Assembly: GCA_001650895.1 (NCBI GenBank)
Contig: LXYH01000030.1
Location: forward strand, 36,786 to 100,785
DNA from: Rhodobacteraceae bacterium EhC02
Lineage (GTDB): Bacteria; Pseudomonadota; Alphaproteobacteria; Rhodobacterales; Rhodobacteraceae
Length of the DNA: 64,000 bases
Direction of reading: 5' to 3'
Shown: positions 46,360 through 55,416 of the stretch, one piece after another
Layout: every line of letters starts with the position of its first letter
Position numbering within the stretch: the stretch's first letter is position 1
Notes under the pieces: generated by a model
The model's input: the letters and a program-made list of their open reading frames with translations, nothing else
Databases searched by the model: none
What the model was told of the DNA's origin: nothing
Translations under genes and position numbers: made by a program

Positions 46360-47505
46360 TTACAGCCGCTTGGCGATTTCCTCCAGCATCACCTCGGTGG
46401 CGCCGCCGCCGATGGCCTGCACGCGGGCGTCGCGCACCATGCGTTCGATCTCGGTGCCGGACATGTAGCCAAAGCCGCCGTGGAATTGCTGGCAGTCATA
46501 CATCACCTTGTTGACCAGATCGCCGCACAGCGCCTTGATCGCCGACACCTCGCGCACACAGTCGCCCCCGGCATCCAGCGCCGCGGCCGTCTGGTAGACC
46601 AGCGCGCGCGCCGCTGCCACCTCGGCCCAGCGCTGCGACAGGCGCTGCCGGATCGCCTGCTTGTCCCAGAGCGTCGCGCCAAAGGCCTTGCGGTCCTTGA
46701 CGTAATCCAGCGTGATCTCCAGCGCGCGCAGCGCCTCGCCCATGGCCTGTGCGCCCAGCACGATGCGCTCGTTCTGGAAATTCTGCATGATCGCGTAGAA
46801 ACCGCCGTCGATCTGGCCCAGCACCTGATCGGCCGGGATGCGCACATCCTCGAACAGCAGTTCGGCCGTGTCCGAACTGCGCCAGCCCGACTTGTCCAGC
46901 GGCCGCGCCACGGTGAAACCGGGCGTGCCCTTCTCGACGATGAAGATGGTCGTCCCGCGCGAGGATTTCTGCGCCATGTCGGTGCGCGCAGCCACGAAAT
47001 AGAGATCCCCCAGAACCCCGTTGGTGATGTAAAGCTTGCGCCCGTTCAGCACCCAGTGGTTCCCATCCAGCCGCGCGCGGGTCTTGATCCCGCCCACGTC
47101 CGAGCCTGCATCCGGTTCGGTGACAGCCACGGCAGTGATTTTCTTTCCTGCAATGATATCAGGCATGTAGCGCGCCAGCTGATCCTCCGTGCCCGCATTG
47201 GCCAGATGCGGCGAGGCCATGTCGGTATGCACCAGCGCCGTGATCGCGAAACCGCCATAGCCGGACCGGCCAAGTTCCTCGGCGAAGATGACCGTGGCCA
47301 GCGTGTCCATGCCCGCCCCGCCATAGGCTTCGGGGTAGCGGATGCCCAGGAACCCCAGCTCTCCCATGCGGCGCAGGATCTCGCGGGGGATCTGGCCGGC
47401 CGCTTCCCATGCATCGCCATGGGGGCGGACCTCGTCCTCGACGAAGCGGCGCAGCTGATCGCGGAAGATGCGATGCTCATCGGTCAGAAAGGGCATGTCG
47501 GTCAT
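46360..47505 (-). CDS. Acyl-CoA dehydrogenase, isovaleryl/citronellyl-CoA class
   Basis: This 381-residue FAD enzyme has ACAD signatures AVTEPDAGSDVGGIKTRA and QQFHGGFGYM. The usual C-terminal catalytic glutamate is replaced by glycine (IGGGATEVM), while Glu246 in FQNERIVLGAQAMG matches the catalytic position of isovaleryl-CoA dehydrogenase. This points to a branched acyl-CoA substrate such as isovaleryl-CoA or citronellyl-CoA. The start overlaps the carboxylase alpha stop by 4 bases; it ends the TetR-led operon. Confidence 0.88.
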   Translation of the reverse strand: MTDMPFLTDEHRIFRDQLRRFVEDEVRPHGDAWEAAGQIPREILRRMGELGFLGIRYPEAYGGAGMDTLATVIFAEELGRSGYGGFAITALVHTDMASPHLANAGTEDQLARYMPDIIAGKKITAVAVTEPDAGSDVGGIKTRARLDGNHWVLNGRKLYITNGVLGDLYFVAARTDMAQKSSRGTTIFIVEKGTPGFTVARPLDKSGWRSSDTAELLFEDVRIPADQVLGQIDGGFYAIMQNFQNERIVLGAQAMGEALRALEITLDYVKDRKAFGATLWDKQAIRQRLSQRWAEVAAARALVYQTAAALDAGGDCVREVSAIKALCGDLVNKVMYDCQQFHGGFGYMSGTEIERMVRDARVQAIGGGATEVMLEEIAKRL

Positions 47506-49478
47506 GTCTGTGTATCCTCGTCAGGGGTCAGCCGGGCCAGCAAGGCTCCGGCGGGAACGGTTGCGCCGGCGGCGTGCGGCAGTTCGGTCAGGATGCCGTC
47601 GCAGGGCGCGGTCATGGTCTGCATCAGCTTCATCGCCTCGAAGATCAGCACGGGATCGCCCTGTTTGAGGCTTGCGCCAATGGGATGCAGCACCTCGGCC
47701 AGAAGGCCTGGCATGGGCGCCGCGATATCGGTGCCGCCCGTGGATTTACCCGCGCCGGTGCCCTGCCGACCATGGGACATGCGGGCGCTTGCCAGCCCTG
47801 CGGTCAGGGTGATCCCTGTCGCACTCAAGGCAACCGCGATCCGCCGCCGCATCCCGTCCACCTCGAGGTCCAGCAGATCACCCTGCAACCCGGCATGGGT
47901 GGCGCGCAGCAAGACCGCGCCCTCGCCGTCGGTGACCTCATGTCCGGCGGTTGTCCGGCGCACGGCGCATTCGGTGCCTTCGATCACATGCCAGCTTGTG
48001 CCGCCACGCCCCGCCGGGGCCGTGACACGCCAACTGCCAAGTTGCCCCCAGGGGCCCAGATGCGCCTGTGCGCGGCGGTTCCTGTCCGCCACCAGCGCCA
48101 GCACCAGCGCCCCAAGCGCGCGCATGTCATCGCCGGGGGCGCAGGCCTCGGCCAGCGGGTGCCGGGCCACGAAGTCCGTGCCCAGATGCGCCGCCGCGAA
48201 ATCGGCGGTCGCCAGCAGCCCCGCCACCTGCGCCGCATTGGTCCCGATCCCGCCCGTTTGCAGCGCCGCAAGACCCGCGCGCAGACGCGCCAGCGCGGTG
48301 GCGCGATCCGGTCCATGGGCGATCAGTTTGGCGATCATCGGGTCGTAATGATGGGACACCGAGCTGCCCGCCTTGACGGCGCTGTCCAGCCGCAAGCCCG
48401 GCAGATCGGGCAGATGCCAGCGGGTCACCGCGCTGCCCCCTGCCCCGTCCAGCGCGATCCGCGCCTCGATGGCAGCGCCTTCGGCGCGGATTTCGGATTG
48501 CGCCAGGGTCAAGGCCTGCCCCTGCGCGATGCGGATCTGCCAGGCCACCAGATCGATGCCGGTCACCGCCTCGGTCACCGGATGTTCGACCTGCAGGCGG
48601 GTGTTCATTTCAAGGAAATGCCAATCGCCGCCGACCGGATCATAGAGGTATTCGACGGTCCCCGCATTGCGATAGCCGATCCTTGCCGACAGCCTGACCG
48701 CAGCCTCGGCCATGGCCGTGCGGGTCCGCGCGGGGATATCCGGCGCGGGCGCCTCCTCGATCAGTTTCTGGTGGTTCATCTGCACCGAGCAATCCCGGTC
48801 GCCCAGATGCAGCACCGTGCCGTGATGATCGGCCAGCACCTGCACCTCGACATGGCGCGCACCTGTCAGCAGACGCTCCAGCAGGACATCGGCATTGCCG
48901 AAGGCGGCCTGCGCCTCGCGCCGGGCGGCGGCAAGGGCCGCCGGGAAATCGGCCAGGTCATCCACCCGCCGGATGCCGCGCCCGCCACCGCCCGCACTGG
49001 CCTTGATCAGCAATGGCGCGCCCAGGGCGGCCGCTTCGGCGGCAAGGGTGGCATCGGACTGATCCGTGCCGCGATAGCCGGGCAGGATCGGCACACCCGC
49101 CGCCTGCGCCTCGGCCTTGGCGGCGGCTTTCGATCCCATCAGCGCGATCACCTCCGCCGAAGGGCCGATCCAGACCAACCCGGCCTGTACCACGGCGCGG
49201 GCGAAATCGGCATTCTCGGACAGAAACCCATAACCGGGATGCACCGCCTGTGCGCCCGCGCGCCGCGCGGCATCCAGCAGACGGGCGGGATCAAGGTAGC
49301 TTTGCGCCGCCTCGGCCGGGCCGATGGGCAGCGCCAGATCCGCCTCATGAACATAGGGCGCATCGCGGTCCGCCTCGGAATAGACGGCGACGGCGCGCAG
49401 ACCCAGCGTCTTGCAGGCGCGGATGATGCGGCGGGCGATCTCGCCCCGGTTGGCGATCAGGACGCTGTCGAAACTCAT
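47502..49478 (-). CDS. Acyl-CoA carboxylase alpha subunit (biotin carboxylase + BCCP)
   Basis: In this 658-residue protein the biotin carboxylase domain (about 1-445) has IKASAGGGGRGIRRV for ATP binding and FLEMNTRLQVEHPVTEAVTG in the active site. The C-terminal biotinyl domain (about 585-655) has the biotinylated lysine in FEAMKLMQTM. It carboxylates biotin for the beta subunit encoded two genes upstream; the pair acts on methylcrotonyl-CoA or geranyl-CoA. It overlaps both neighbours by 4 bases. Confidence 0.93.
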   Translation of the reverse strand: MSFDSVLIANRGEIARRIIRACKTLGLRAVAVYSEADRDAPYVHEADLALPIGPAEAAQSYLDPARLLDAARRAGAQAVHPGYGFLSENADFARAVVQAGLVWIGPSAEVIALMGSKAAAKAEAQAAGVPILPGYRGTDQSDATLAAEAAALGAPLLIKASAGGGGRGIRRVDDLADFPAALAAARREAQAAFGNADVLLERLLTGARHVEVQVLADHHGTVLHLGDRDCSVQMNHQKLIEEAPAPDIPARTRTAMAEAAVRLSARIGYRNAGTVEYLYDPVGGDWHFLEMNTRLQVEHPVTEAVTGIDLVAWQIRIAQGQALTLAQSEIRAEGAAIEARIALDGAGGSAVTRWHLPDLPGLRLDSAVKAGSSVSHHYDPMIAKLIAHGPDRATALARLRAGLAALQTGGIGTNAAQVAGLLATADFAAAHLGTDFVARHPLAEACAPGDDMRALGALVLALVADRNRRAQAHLGPWGQLGSWRVTAPAGRGGTSWHVIEGTECAVRRTTAGHEVTDGEGAVLLRATHAGLQGDLLDLEVDGMRRRIAVALSATGITLTAGLASARMSHGRQGTGAGKSTGGTDIAAPMPGLLAEVLHPIGASLKQGDPVLIFEAMKLMQTMTAPCDGILTELPHAAGATVPAGALLARLTPDEDTQT

Positions 49479-50269
49479 GCGCCGCGCCGCCAGGGTGGGG
49501 TCTGGCGCGACAGGAACGCGTCGATCCCGATCTTGCCCTCGGCGCTGTCCCAGGCATCGGCCAGCCGTTCGGCGGTCAGCGCGACATGACCCTGCGCGGG
49601 CGTGGCCGCCACATCGCGGATCAGCGCCTTGGTCGCGGCCACGGCGCCGGGTGCGGCCTGCAGATGCGCGGCGATCACATCCTCGACCGCGGCATCCAGA
49701 TCGGCGGCAGGCACGGCGCGATCCAGCAGCCCGATCCGTTCGGCATGAACCGCGTCGAACAGCGCACCCGACAGCATCGTGGCACGCGCACGCGCCGCGC
49801 CGATCCGGGCGATCACATGCGGCGAGATATTGGCCGGGATCAGGCCAAGCCGCACCTCGGTCAGCCCGAACCGCGCGTCATCCGCACCGATGGCTACATC
49901 GCAGACCGCGATCATGCCGACGCCGCCACCATAGGCCGGTCCCTGGATGCGCCCGATCAGGGGCTTGGGCAGATGCGCCAGCGCCGCCAGCATGTGACCC
50001 AGGTCGGCGCTTTGCGCCACGCGCCCCGCCCGGTCCAGCGCCAGCGTATCCCGGAACCAGCCGATATCGCCGCCCGCGCAGAAGCTGGCCCCCGCCCCCG
50101 TCAGCACCACGACGCGCACCGCGTCATCCGCCGCCAGCAGCGCCGCGGCCCGCGCCAGATCGGCGATCAGCGCGGCATTCAGGGCATTGTGCTTGTCCGG
50201 CCGGTTCAGCGTCAGCCGCGCCACGCCACGGGCATCCGTCGCCAGGGTCAAGGTTTCGAAGTCATGCAT
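49475..50269 (-). CDS. Enoyl-CoA hydratase/isomerase family protein
   Basis: This 264-residue crotonase-fold enzyme has oxyanion-hole loops GAGASFCAGGDIGWFRD (about 58-75) and GPAYGGGVGMIAVCD (about 110). The second glutamate is in FGLTEVRLGLIP. In this operon it would hydrate the carboxylated product: 3-methylglutaconyl-CoA in leucine breakdown or isohexenylglutaconyl-CoA in acyclic terpene breakdown. It starts 3 bases after the beta subunit stop. Confidence 0.92.
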   Translation of the reverse strand: MHDFETLTLATDARGVARLTLNRPDKHNALNAALIADLARAAALLAADDAVRVVVLTGAGASFCAGGDIGWFRDTLALDRAGRVAQSADLGHMLAALAHLPKPLIGRIQGPAYGGGVGMIAVCDVAIGADDARFGLTEVRLGLIPANISPHVIARIGAARARATMLSGALFDAVHAERIGLLDRAVPAADLDAAVEDVIAAHLQAAPGAVAATKALIRDVAATPAQGHVALTAERLADAWDSAEGKIGIDAFLSRQTPPWRRGA

Positions 50270-50272
50270 GGC

Positions 50273-51868
50273 TTACATCCTGTAGACGGGGGCGAAATGG
50301 GCGTCATCGGGCCTTGAGGCCAGCAGGGACAGGCACAGGCCCAGCACATCGCGCGACTGTTCCGGCTCGATGATACCGTCATCCCACAGCCGCGAAGTGG
50401 CGTAATAGGGATCGCTCTGCTCGCCATATTGCGCGCGCACCTGCGCCTCGATCGCGTCGAGTTCGGCCTGTGCGGGGGGCTGGCGCAGGTTGCCGCGCCG
50501 CAACTCCAGCATCACGTTGGCCGCGATATCGGCCGACATGGTCGCCAGCCGGGCCGAGGGCCAGGCAAACAGGAAATCGGGCCGGAACCCGCGCCCGCAC
50601 ATGCCGTAATTGCCCGCCCCGTAGGATCCGCCGACAATCAGCGACAGTTTGGGCACGCGGGCGTTGGCCATGGCATAGACCATCTTGGCGCTGTCCTTGG
50701 CGATACCGCCCCGCTCGGCTGCGGTACCGACCATGAAGCCGGTGATGTTGTGCAGAAACAGCAGCGGGATGCGTCGCTGATCACAGATCTGGATGAATTG
50801 CGCGGCCTTCAGCGCGGCCTCTGACACCAGCGCGCCATTGTTGCCGATGATGCCCACGGGGCAGCCGTGGATCGCGCCGAAGGCGCAGACGGCACTGGCG
50901 CCCCATTCGGGCTTGAACACGGAAAGGGCGCTGTCATCGACCAGCCGGGCCATGATCTCATGCGCATCATAGGGGCGCTTGGGATCGGCGCTGACGATGC
51001 CGGGCATTTCGGCCGCGTCCAGCACCGGCGGCGCGGGCGCGCGCGGCGGTGCCCAGCCCGCGCGCGGATCGGGCAGATCGGCCACCAGACGCCGCAGCAG
51101 ATCCAGCCCCTCGGCCTCATTGGTCACCCGGTGATCGCTGACACCGGATACGGTGGTGTGCATGGCCGCGCCGCCCAGCGTCTCGCCGTCGACATCCTCG
51201 TTGATGGCGACCTTGACGATCGAGGGCCCGCCCAGATGAATGCGGGCATTGCCCTCAACCATGATCACCTGATCGGCCAGCGCGGGGATATAGGCCCCGC
51301 CCGCCGTGCAGCCACCAAAGACGATGGCGATCTGCGCCAGCCCCGAGGCCGACATGCGGCATTGCCGCCAGAAGGCGTTGCCGAAATGGTCGCGATCCGG
51401 AAAGACGCGGTCCTGTTCGGGCAGATAGGCGCCGCCGCAATCGACCAGGTACAGACAGGGCAGCCGCAGGTTGGCCGCGATTTCCTGGGCGCGGGCGTGC
51501 TTCTTGACCGTCTCGTGGAAGAAGCTGCCCCCCTTGACGGTGGCGTCATTGGCGATGATCGCAACGGGCCGCCCCTGAACGATCCCGATCCCGGTGACGA
51601 TCCCGGCGGCCGGCACCTCGTTGCCATATTGCCCCCAGGCCGCAAGGCTGGACAGTTCCAGGAAAGCGGTCCCCGGATCGCACAGCCTGTCGATCCGGTC
51701 ACGCACCAGAAGCTTGCCGCGCGCCAGATGCCGGGCGACATGGGCCGGGGTGCCGCCTTGCGTCACCTGCGCGATACGGGCGCGCAATTCATCGGTCAGC
51801 ACCCGGTAGGCCGCCCTGTTGGCGCAAAATTCGTCGCTGTCCGGGCGGATCGCCGTCTGGAACATCAC
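50273..51868 (-). CDS. Acyl-CoA carboxylase beta subunit (methylcrotonyl/geranyl-CoA type)
   Basis: This 531-residue carboxyltransferase has the RHLARGKLLVRDRIDRL opening, LYLVDCGGAYLPEQDRVFPD (N-domain active site) and GGSYGAGNYGMCGRGFRPDF (C-domain). Length and motifs fit MccB/LiuB/AtuC and not propionyl-CoA carboxylase. The active-site residue that separates methylcrotonyl from geranyl specificity cannot be placed without an alignment. It overlaps tetR by 4 bases. Confidence 0.92.
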   Translation of the reverse strand: MMFQTAIRPDSDEFCANRAAYRVLTDELRARIAQVTQGGTPAHVARHLARGKLLVRDRIDRLCDPGTAFLELSSLAAWGQYGNEVPAAGIVTGIGIVQGRPVAIIANDATVKGGSFFHETVKKHARAQEIAANLRLPCLYLVDCGGAYLPEQDRVFPDRDHFGNAFWRQCRMSASGLAQIAIVFGGCTAGGAYIPALADQVIMVEGNARIHLGGPSIVKVAINEDVDGETLGGAAMHTTVSGVSDHRVTNEAEGLDLLRRLVADLPDPRAGWAPPRAPAPPVLDAAEMPGIVSADPKRPYDAHEIMARLVDDSALSVFKPEWGASAVCAFGAIHGCPVGIIGNNGALVSEAALKAAQFIQICDQRRIPLLFLHNITGFMVGTAAERGGIAKDSAKMVYAMANARVPKLSLIVGGSYGAGNYGMCGRGFRPDFLFAWPSARLATMSADIAANVMLELRRGNLRQPPAQAELDAIEAQVRAQYGEQSDPYYATSRLWDDGIIEPEQSRDVLGLCLSLLASRPDDAHFAPVYRM

Positions 51869-52500
51869 TGGCCCCCCTGCTCTTTCAGGCCGGTCAGCAG
51901 GACGCGGCCCAGTTGATCGGCCAGCGCGTCAAGATCGCCCCGCGCCGGGTCGAACCATTCCAGCGTGGCGTTCAGCGCCCCGATCACGAAGGGAACGCGG
52001 ACGGCCAGAACCTCGGGGTTACCAGCGCAGGTCGGCGACAGCAGATCCGCCCAGATCGCCTGATAGGCGCGCCGCTCGGGCAGGTTGGCGCGGCGCAGAG
52101 CCTCGGGCAATTGCCCGAAGATGCGCACATTGGCCGAGGTGTAATCGCTCAGCCCGTGAAGCGCGCGCAGATGGGCGCGCATGGCCGTGCCCAGCCGAGC
52201 AAAGGCCTCCGTTTCCGGTGGCAGGGCGGCAAGCGCGGCTGTCACGGCCTTGCGCACCACGGTGATCCCGCGGTTCATGACGGCGATGACCAGATCATCC
52301 TTTGACGGGAAATGGTAATAAAGGCTGGGTGTGCGCATCCCCGCTTCGGTCGCGATGTCGCGCAGGGATACGGCCGCATATCCGCGCGCGCGGAACTGGC
52401 GCGCCGCGATATCCATGATCTGATCAGGCCGCGCGACGGCGCGGGTGGCTTTCGTGCTGCTTGCGGCGCGGCCTTGAACCGATGGATCTGCGACTGGCAT
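51865..52500 (-). CDS. TetR-family regulator of the acyl-CoA carboxylase operon
   Basis: In this 211-residue protein the N-terminal HTH (about residues 20-65) reads AAVSLRDIATEAGMRTPSLY then YHFPSKDDLVIAVM, the standard TetR form. The ligand domain is unassigned. It is the first gene of the operon, and a perfect palindrome lies 15 bases upstream of its ATG, so autoregulation and control of all five genes is likely. In Pseudomonas atu is under a TetR-type regulator while liu is under a MerR-type one. The ATG at 52500 is preferred over a TTG at 52509. Confidence 0.88.
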   Translation of the reverse strand: MPVADPSVQGRAASSTKATRAVARPDQIMDIAARQFRARGYAAVSLRDIATEAGMRTPSLYYHFPSKDDLVIAVMNRGITVVRKAVTAALAALPPETEAFARLGTAMRAHLRALHGLSDYTSANVRIFGQLPEALRRANLPERRAYQAIWADLLSPTCAGNPEVLAVRVPFVIGALNATLEWFDPARGDLDALADQLGRVLLTGLKEQGGQ

Positions 52501-52514
52501 GGGATGCAACTTTT

Positions 52515-52534
52515 TCTACCTAACGATAGGTAGA
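52515..52534. promoter_or_regulatory. TetR-type operator palindrome
   Basis: TCTACCTA-ACGA-TAGGTAGA is a perfect 8+8 dyad, centred 25 bases upstream of the tetR start. Size and place are those of a TetR-family operator. Confidence 0.75.
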
Positions 52535-52722
52535 ACACTTGACCGCCCGCAGCCCCCTGTCAAGCACCCTCCACGCGCGCCCATGCATTCCGTCCGGCGA
52601 CCCGAGACATCGCGGGTCCGATGCAGCGACCTGCCGCGTCGCGCCGGCACCGACCAATCCTAAAGTACAGGGTCGCTTCAAAAACAATTGACGGCGCGGC
52701 AATCAACAAGGAACAGTCAGGC

Positions 52723-53322
52723 ATGGCCTCCGACACGCTCGAACCCGAAATCGAACCCGACAAGACACAGCCCCCCGTGTCTGCCCTGCGCTATGATACG
52801 CCGCAGGAACTATATACCCATATGCCGTCGCTGGCGCAGATGACCCAGCACCGCCCGCGCGAGGGCGAAGATGCGCTGGACTTTCTCTATCGCCTGCGTG
52901 GATCAACGACGCCGGAAGAGGCGGTTACCTTCACAGCCTATGCGGCCCTGCCGAAGATGGCGATTTGGTGGAGCTATGAATGCCTTCGGCAAGCGTCCGA
53001 CGACCTCAGCCCGGCGGACCGCGCCATGATGGAACTGGTCGCGACATGGACCACCTATCCGGATAACGAGAACAGATACCGCACGATGAAGGCCGCCCTT
53101 TACGCGCCGGTACGCTCTCCTGCGGTTTACCTGGGTTTGGCGGTCGGCTGGTCCGGCGGTGCTGTGGCCCCCAACGATCCGGCGCCAGTGCCTGCCTATC
53201 GCACCCCGCGCGCGATCAATACGGCGGTGCTGTCCTGTCTGGCGGGCTCGGACCTGTCGCGCCGCCCTGTCCGGCTGGCGCGCTTCATTGAACAGGCGGT
53301 ATCCCTTTTCAGGATCTATTGA
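52723..53322 (+). CDS. DUF6931-like protein of a T6SS locus
   Basis: This 199-residue protein has YDTPQELYTHMPSLAQMTQH in the N-terminus and LPKMAIWWSYECLRQASDDL in the middle, the pattern I associate with DUF6931 proteins found near type VI secretion FHA genes. No signal peptide or membrane helix is seen. The function is unknown. It precedes the FHA gene by 65 bases. The start follows AAGGAAC. Its intergenic upstream region (52535-52722) shows nothing else of note. Confidence 0.65.
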   Translation: MASDTLEPEIEPDKTQPPVSALRYDTPQELYTHMPSLAQMTQHRPREGEDALDFLYRLRGSTTPEEAVTFTAYAALPKMAIWWSYECLRQASDDLSPADRAMMELVATWTTYPDNENRYRTMKAALYAPVRSPAVYLGLAVGWSGGAVAPNDPAPVPAYRTPRAINTAVLSCLAGSDLSRRPVRLARFIEQAVSLFRIY

Positions 53323-53387
53323 GCTTACCGGCTCTTCCGTGCCATTCTCCAAGACCGTGAATAGTGCTGTTTTTACAAAGTGACCCC

Positions 53388-54797
53388 ATGACCCTGACGC
53401 TGCGCATCGAGAATTACGACTCGCTCGAAGATGGCGGTCCTCTGTGGCTGTCGCTGGATCGACGGTCAGCCAGCGTGGGTCGCGGACGCGGCATGGACTG
53501 GGTGCTGCCCGATCCCGCAAAACATATCTCGTCGCATCACTTCAACATTTCATTCTCTGACGGCCACTACTGGATCACCGACGTTTCGACCAACGGAACC
53601 TTCGTCCAAGGTCAACGCCATCGGCTGGAAGGGCCCTATTGCCTGCGCCATGGCGAGCGTCTGCAGGTGGGGCATTACATCATCGGCGTGCAGGTCGCGG
53701 CAATGGCGCCGCCCTTCGAAACCCATGCCGCCCCGCCACATCAACCGGCATGGGCTGCGCCGCCCGCGATCGCCGAGGATGTTGACCCTTGGGAATTCGG
53801 AGGGGCTGCGACCCCATCGGTCAACCCGATGCCCGCCGCACCAGCCGTGACGCCGGTGCAGGGCATCGGTTCCGATTTCATACCGTTGCAACAGCCAAGC
53901 CATCATCCGGGCAGTGCGCCGCACCCGGCGATCCAGACGCCCGGCATGCCGCATCAGCCGGCACTGCAGGCGAACATGCCATCGCCCGCGCCATATAATC
54001 CCGGACTGCAGCAGCCCGGCAGTTCCCGGAACGCACCACCTGTGACGATGCCCCCGTTCGGCACGCATGCGCCGCCGCCCGCCTTGCAGATGCCCGGCCT
54101 GACCGACCAGCCTGCTCCGCGCCCCGGGCCCGCTGCCCCATCTCCACAGGCGGTCATGCCCGCGAAAGGACCGGTGCCGCCCTTCGCCAGCCAGCCCGCG
54201 GCGCCCGTGGACCCTGCCGGTCAGGACGCCATCGTTGCGGCCTTTTGCGCTGGTGCCGGCCTCAATCCAGCGGCGGCCCAGGGCGTGCATGCCAATGCGC
54301 TGGCGCATCTTTTGGGACAGGTCGTCCGAGTCTCGACGGAAGAGATCATGCGCATGCTACATGACCGCTCGAACGTCAAACATTTCACCAAGGGCGGCGA
54401 ACGCACGATGCGCAGCGCCACCGGCAACAATCCGATGAAGTTCCTGCCTGATGCGGAACAGGCAATCGAGGCGATGTTCCTGCGCCCCCGTGACGGGTTC
54501 ATGACCGGGCCGGACGGGTACAAGAACGCCCTCAAGGATCTCAGTGCGCACCAGTTGGCGGTCTTTGCCGCCCTGCAACCGGCCTTGGCCAGTGTGCTGG
54601 AAGGGCTTTCGCCGGAACAGATCGAGGCAGCCGAGACAACCGGGAACCTGCTGGGCGGTTCGCGCAAGGGCAAGTTCTGGGACCTTTTCGTCAAGCGTTG
54701 GGAAGACAAGGAAAATCTGGGCGAACACGGAATGCTGGACGCATTTCTGACGGCTTTCGCCCGCGCCTATGCACAGGCCAATGCGCACAGCGACTGA
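53388..54797 (+). CDS. tagH: T6SS-associated FHA-domain protein TagH
   Basis: In this 469-residue protein an FHA domain (about residues 20-100) contains SVGRGRGMDWVLPDP, HISSHHFNISF and STNGTFVQG, with the phosphothreonine-binding Arg, Ser and Asn in place. A long Pro/Ala-rich linker (about 110-275) follows, then the TagH C-terminal domain (FLRPRDGFMTGPDGYKNALK and GKFWDLFVKRWEDKENLG). TagH takes part in phospho-control of type VI secretion. The gene looks intact, but the remaining T6SS core genes are absent here, so it may now be idle. Confidence 0.85.
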   Translation: MTLTLRIENYDSLEDGGPLWLSLDRRSASVGRGRGMDWVLPDPAKHISSHHFNISFSDGHYWITDVSTNGTFVQGQRHRLEGPYCLRHGERLQVGHYIIGVQVAAMAPPFETHAAPPHQPAWAAPPAIAEDVDPWEFGGAATPSVNPMPAAPAVTPVQGIGSDFIPLQQPSHHPGSAPHPAIQTPGMPHQPALQANMPSPAPYNPGLQQPGSSRNAPPVTMPPFGTHAPPPALQMPGLTDQPAPRPGPAAPSPQAVMPAKGPVPPFASQPAAPVDPAGQDAIVAAFCAGAGLNPAAAQGVHANALAHLLGQVVRVSTEEIMRMLHDRSNVKHFTKGGERTMRSATGNNPMKFLPDAEQAIEAMFLRPRDGFMTGPDGYKNALKDLSAHQLAVFAALQPALASVLEGLSPEQIEAAETTGNLLGGSRKGKFWDLFVKRWEDKENLGEHGMLDAFLTAFARAYAQANAHSD

Positions 54798-54873
54798 GGC
54801 CGCGCAAAGGTGAATTGACACGTCCGACGCAGTTCTTTGCGTCAGGGCCAGCGTTTTGACCGAGGGTGTATTG

Positions 54874-54936
54874 ATGAGTATCGACGAACTACTTTTACCT
54901 GTGTCGGAAACCGCGGTCTGCGGTGCCGATATATCC
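54874..54936 (+). pseudogene. tssA: 5' fragment of tssA (T6SS ImpA-N protein)
   Basis: Preceded by GAGGG, the frame reads MSIDELLLPVSETAVCGADI, which matches the start of TssA/ImpA proteins (PxSExxPCGxDL). After about 20 codons the similarity stops and a different gene continues in another frame. It is the left arm of a deletion junction near 54921-54935. Confidence 0.65.
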
Positions 54937-55415
54937 TGTTGCGGCGCGCCGACGGGTCAAGCCCATTGTTCCGGTTCTGGGACGGGCAGGTGTTGTTCGA
55001 TTACTTCGACGGATGCGCCAGCATGCCCCAGCACGTCGCGCGCTTCTTCGGGGCGCAGGGTGACGCGCCGCTGGTCGAGGCTTTCCTGCTGGCGACACAG
55101 GGCGCGACAGGGCTGGAGCGGTTCACGCGCGACGGCCCCCTTCCCCCCGAGGCGCAAACCCCCGATCCCAGCCCGACCGCGCAGGACGAGGCGATCCTGC
55201 GGAAAACCGCGGACAGGCAGATTGTGCGAAAGGTCGAGGCGCTACTGGCCAAACGCTGTGCCCAGGTCGGTCTGGCGCAGGCCCATCATGCCAATACCTA
55301 TGCGCGGGGGGCGAAGATGCGCAATCCGCTGGTGCCGATGTCGCAACGGATCGCGATGCTGCGCGAAAGCTATTTCGCGGCGCTGCAACAGGCACCGCTC
55401 CAAGGAGAGAGATGA
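54927..55415 (+). pseudogene. 3' fragment of a DUF4123 (T6SS effector adaptor) gene
   Basis: The frame, which has no start codon of its own, reads RYILLRRADGSSPLFRFWDG and onward with FDYFDGCASMPQHVARFFGA, the characteristic DUF4123 segment. About 160 residues remain; the N-terminal half of a normal roughly 300-residue adaptor is gone. DUF4123 proteins load toxins on the VgrG spike. It joins the tssA fragment in a different frame, evidence of a deletion. The downstream gene starts one base after its stop, as adaptor-effector pairs usually do. Confidence 0.6.
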
Positions 55416-55416
55416 C

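Noticed and set aside
46360..51868. Plain leucine-degradation (liu/mcc) operon
   Set aside because: Not excluded, but no HMG-CoA lyase gene and a TetR instead of a MerR regulator make it the less favoured reading.
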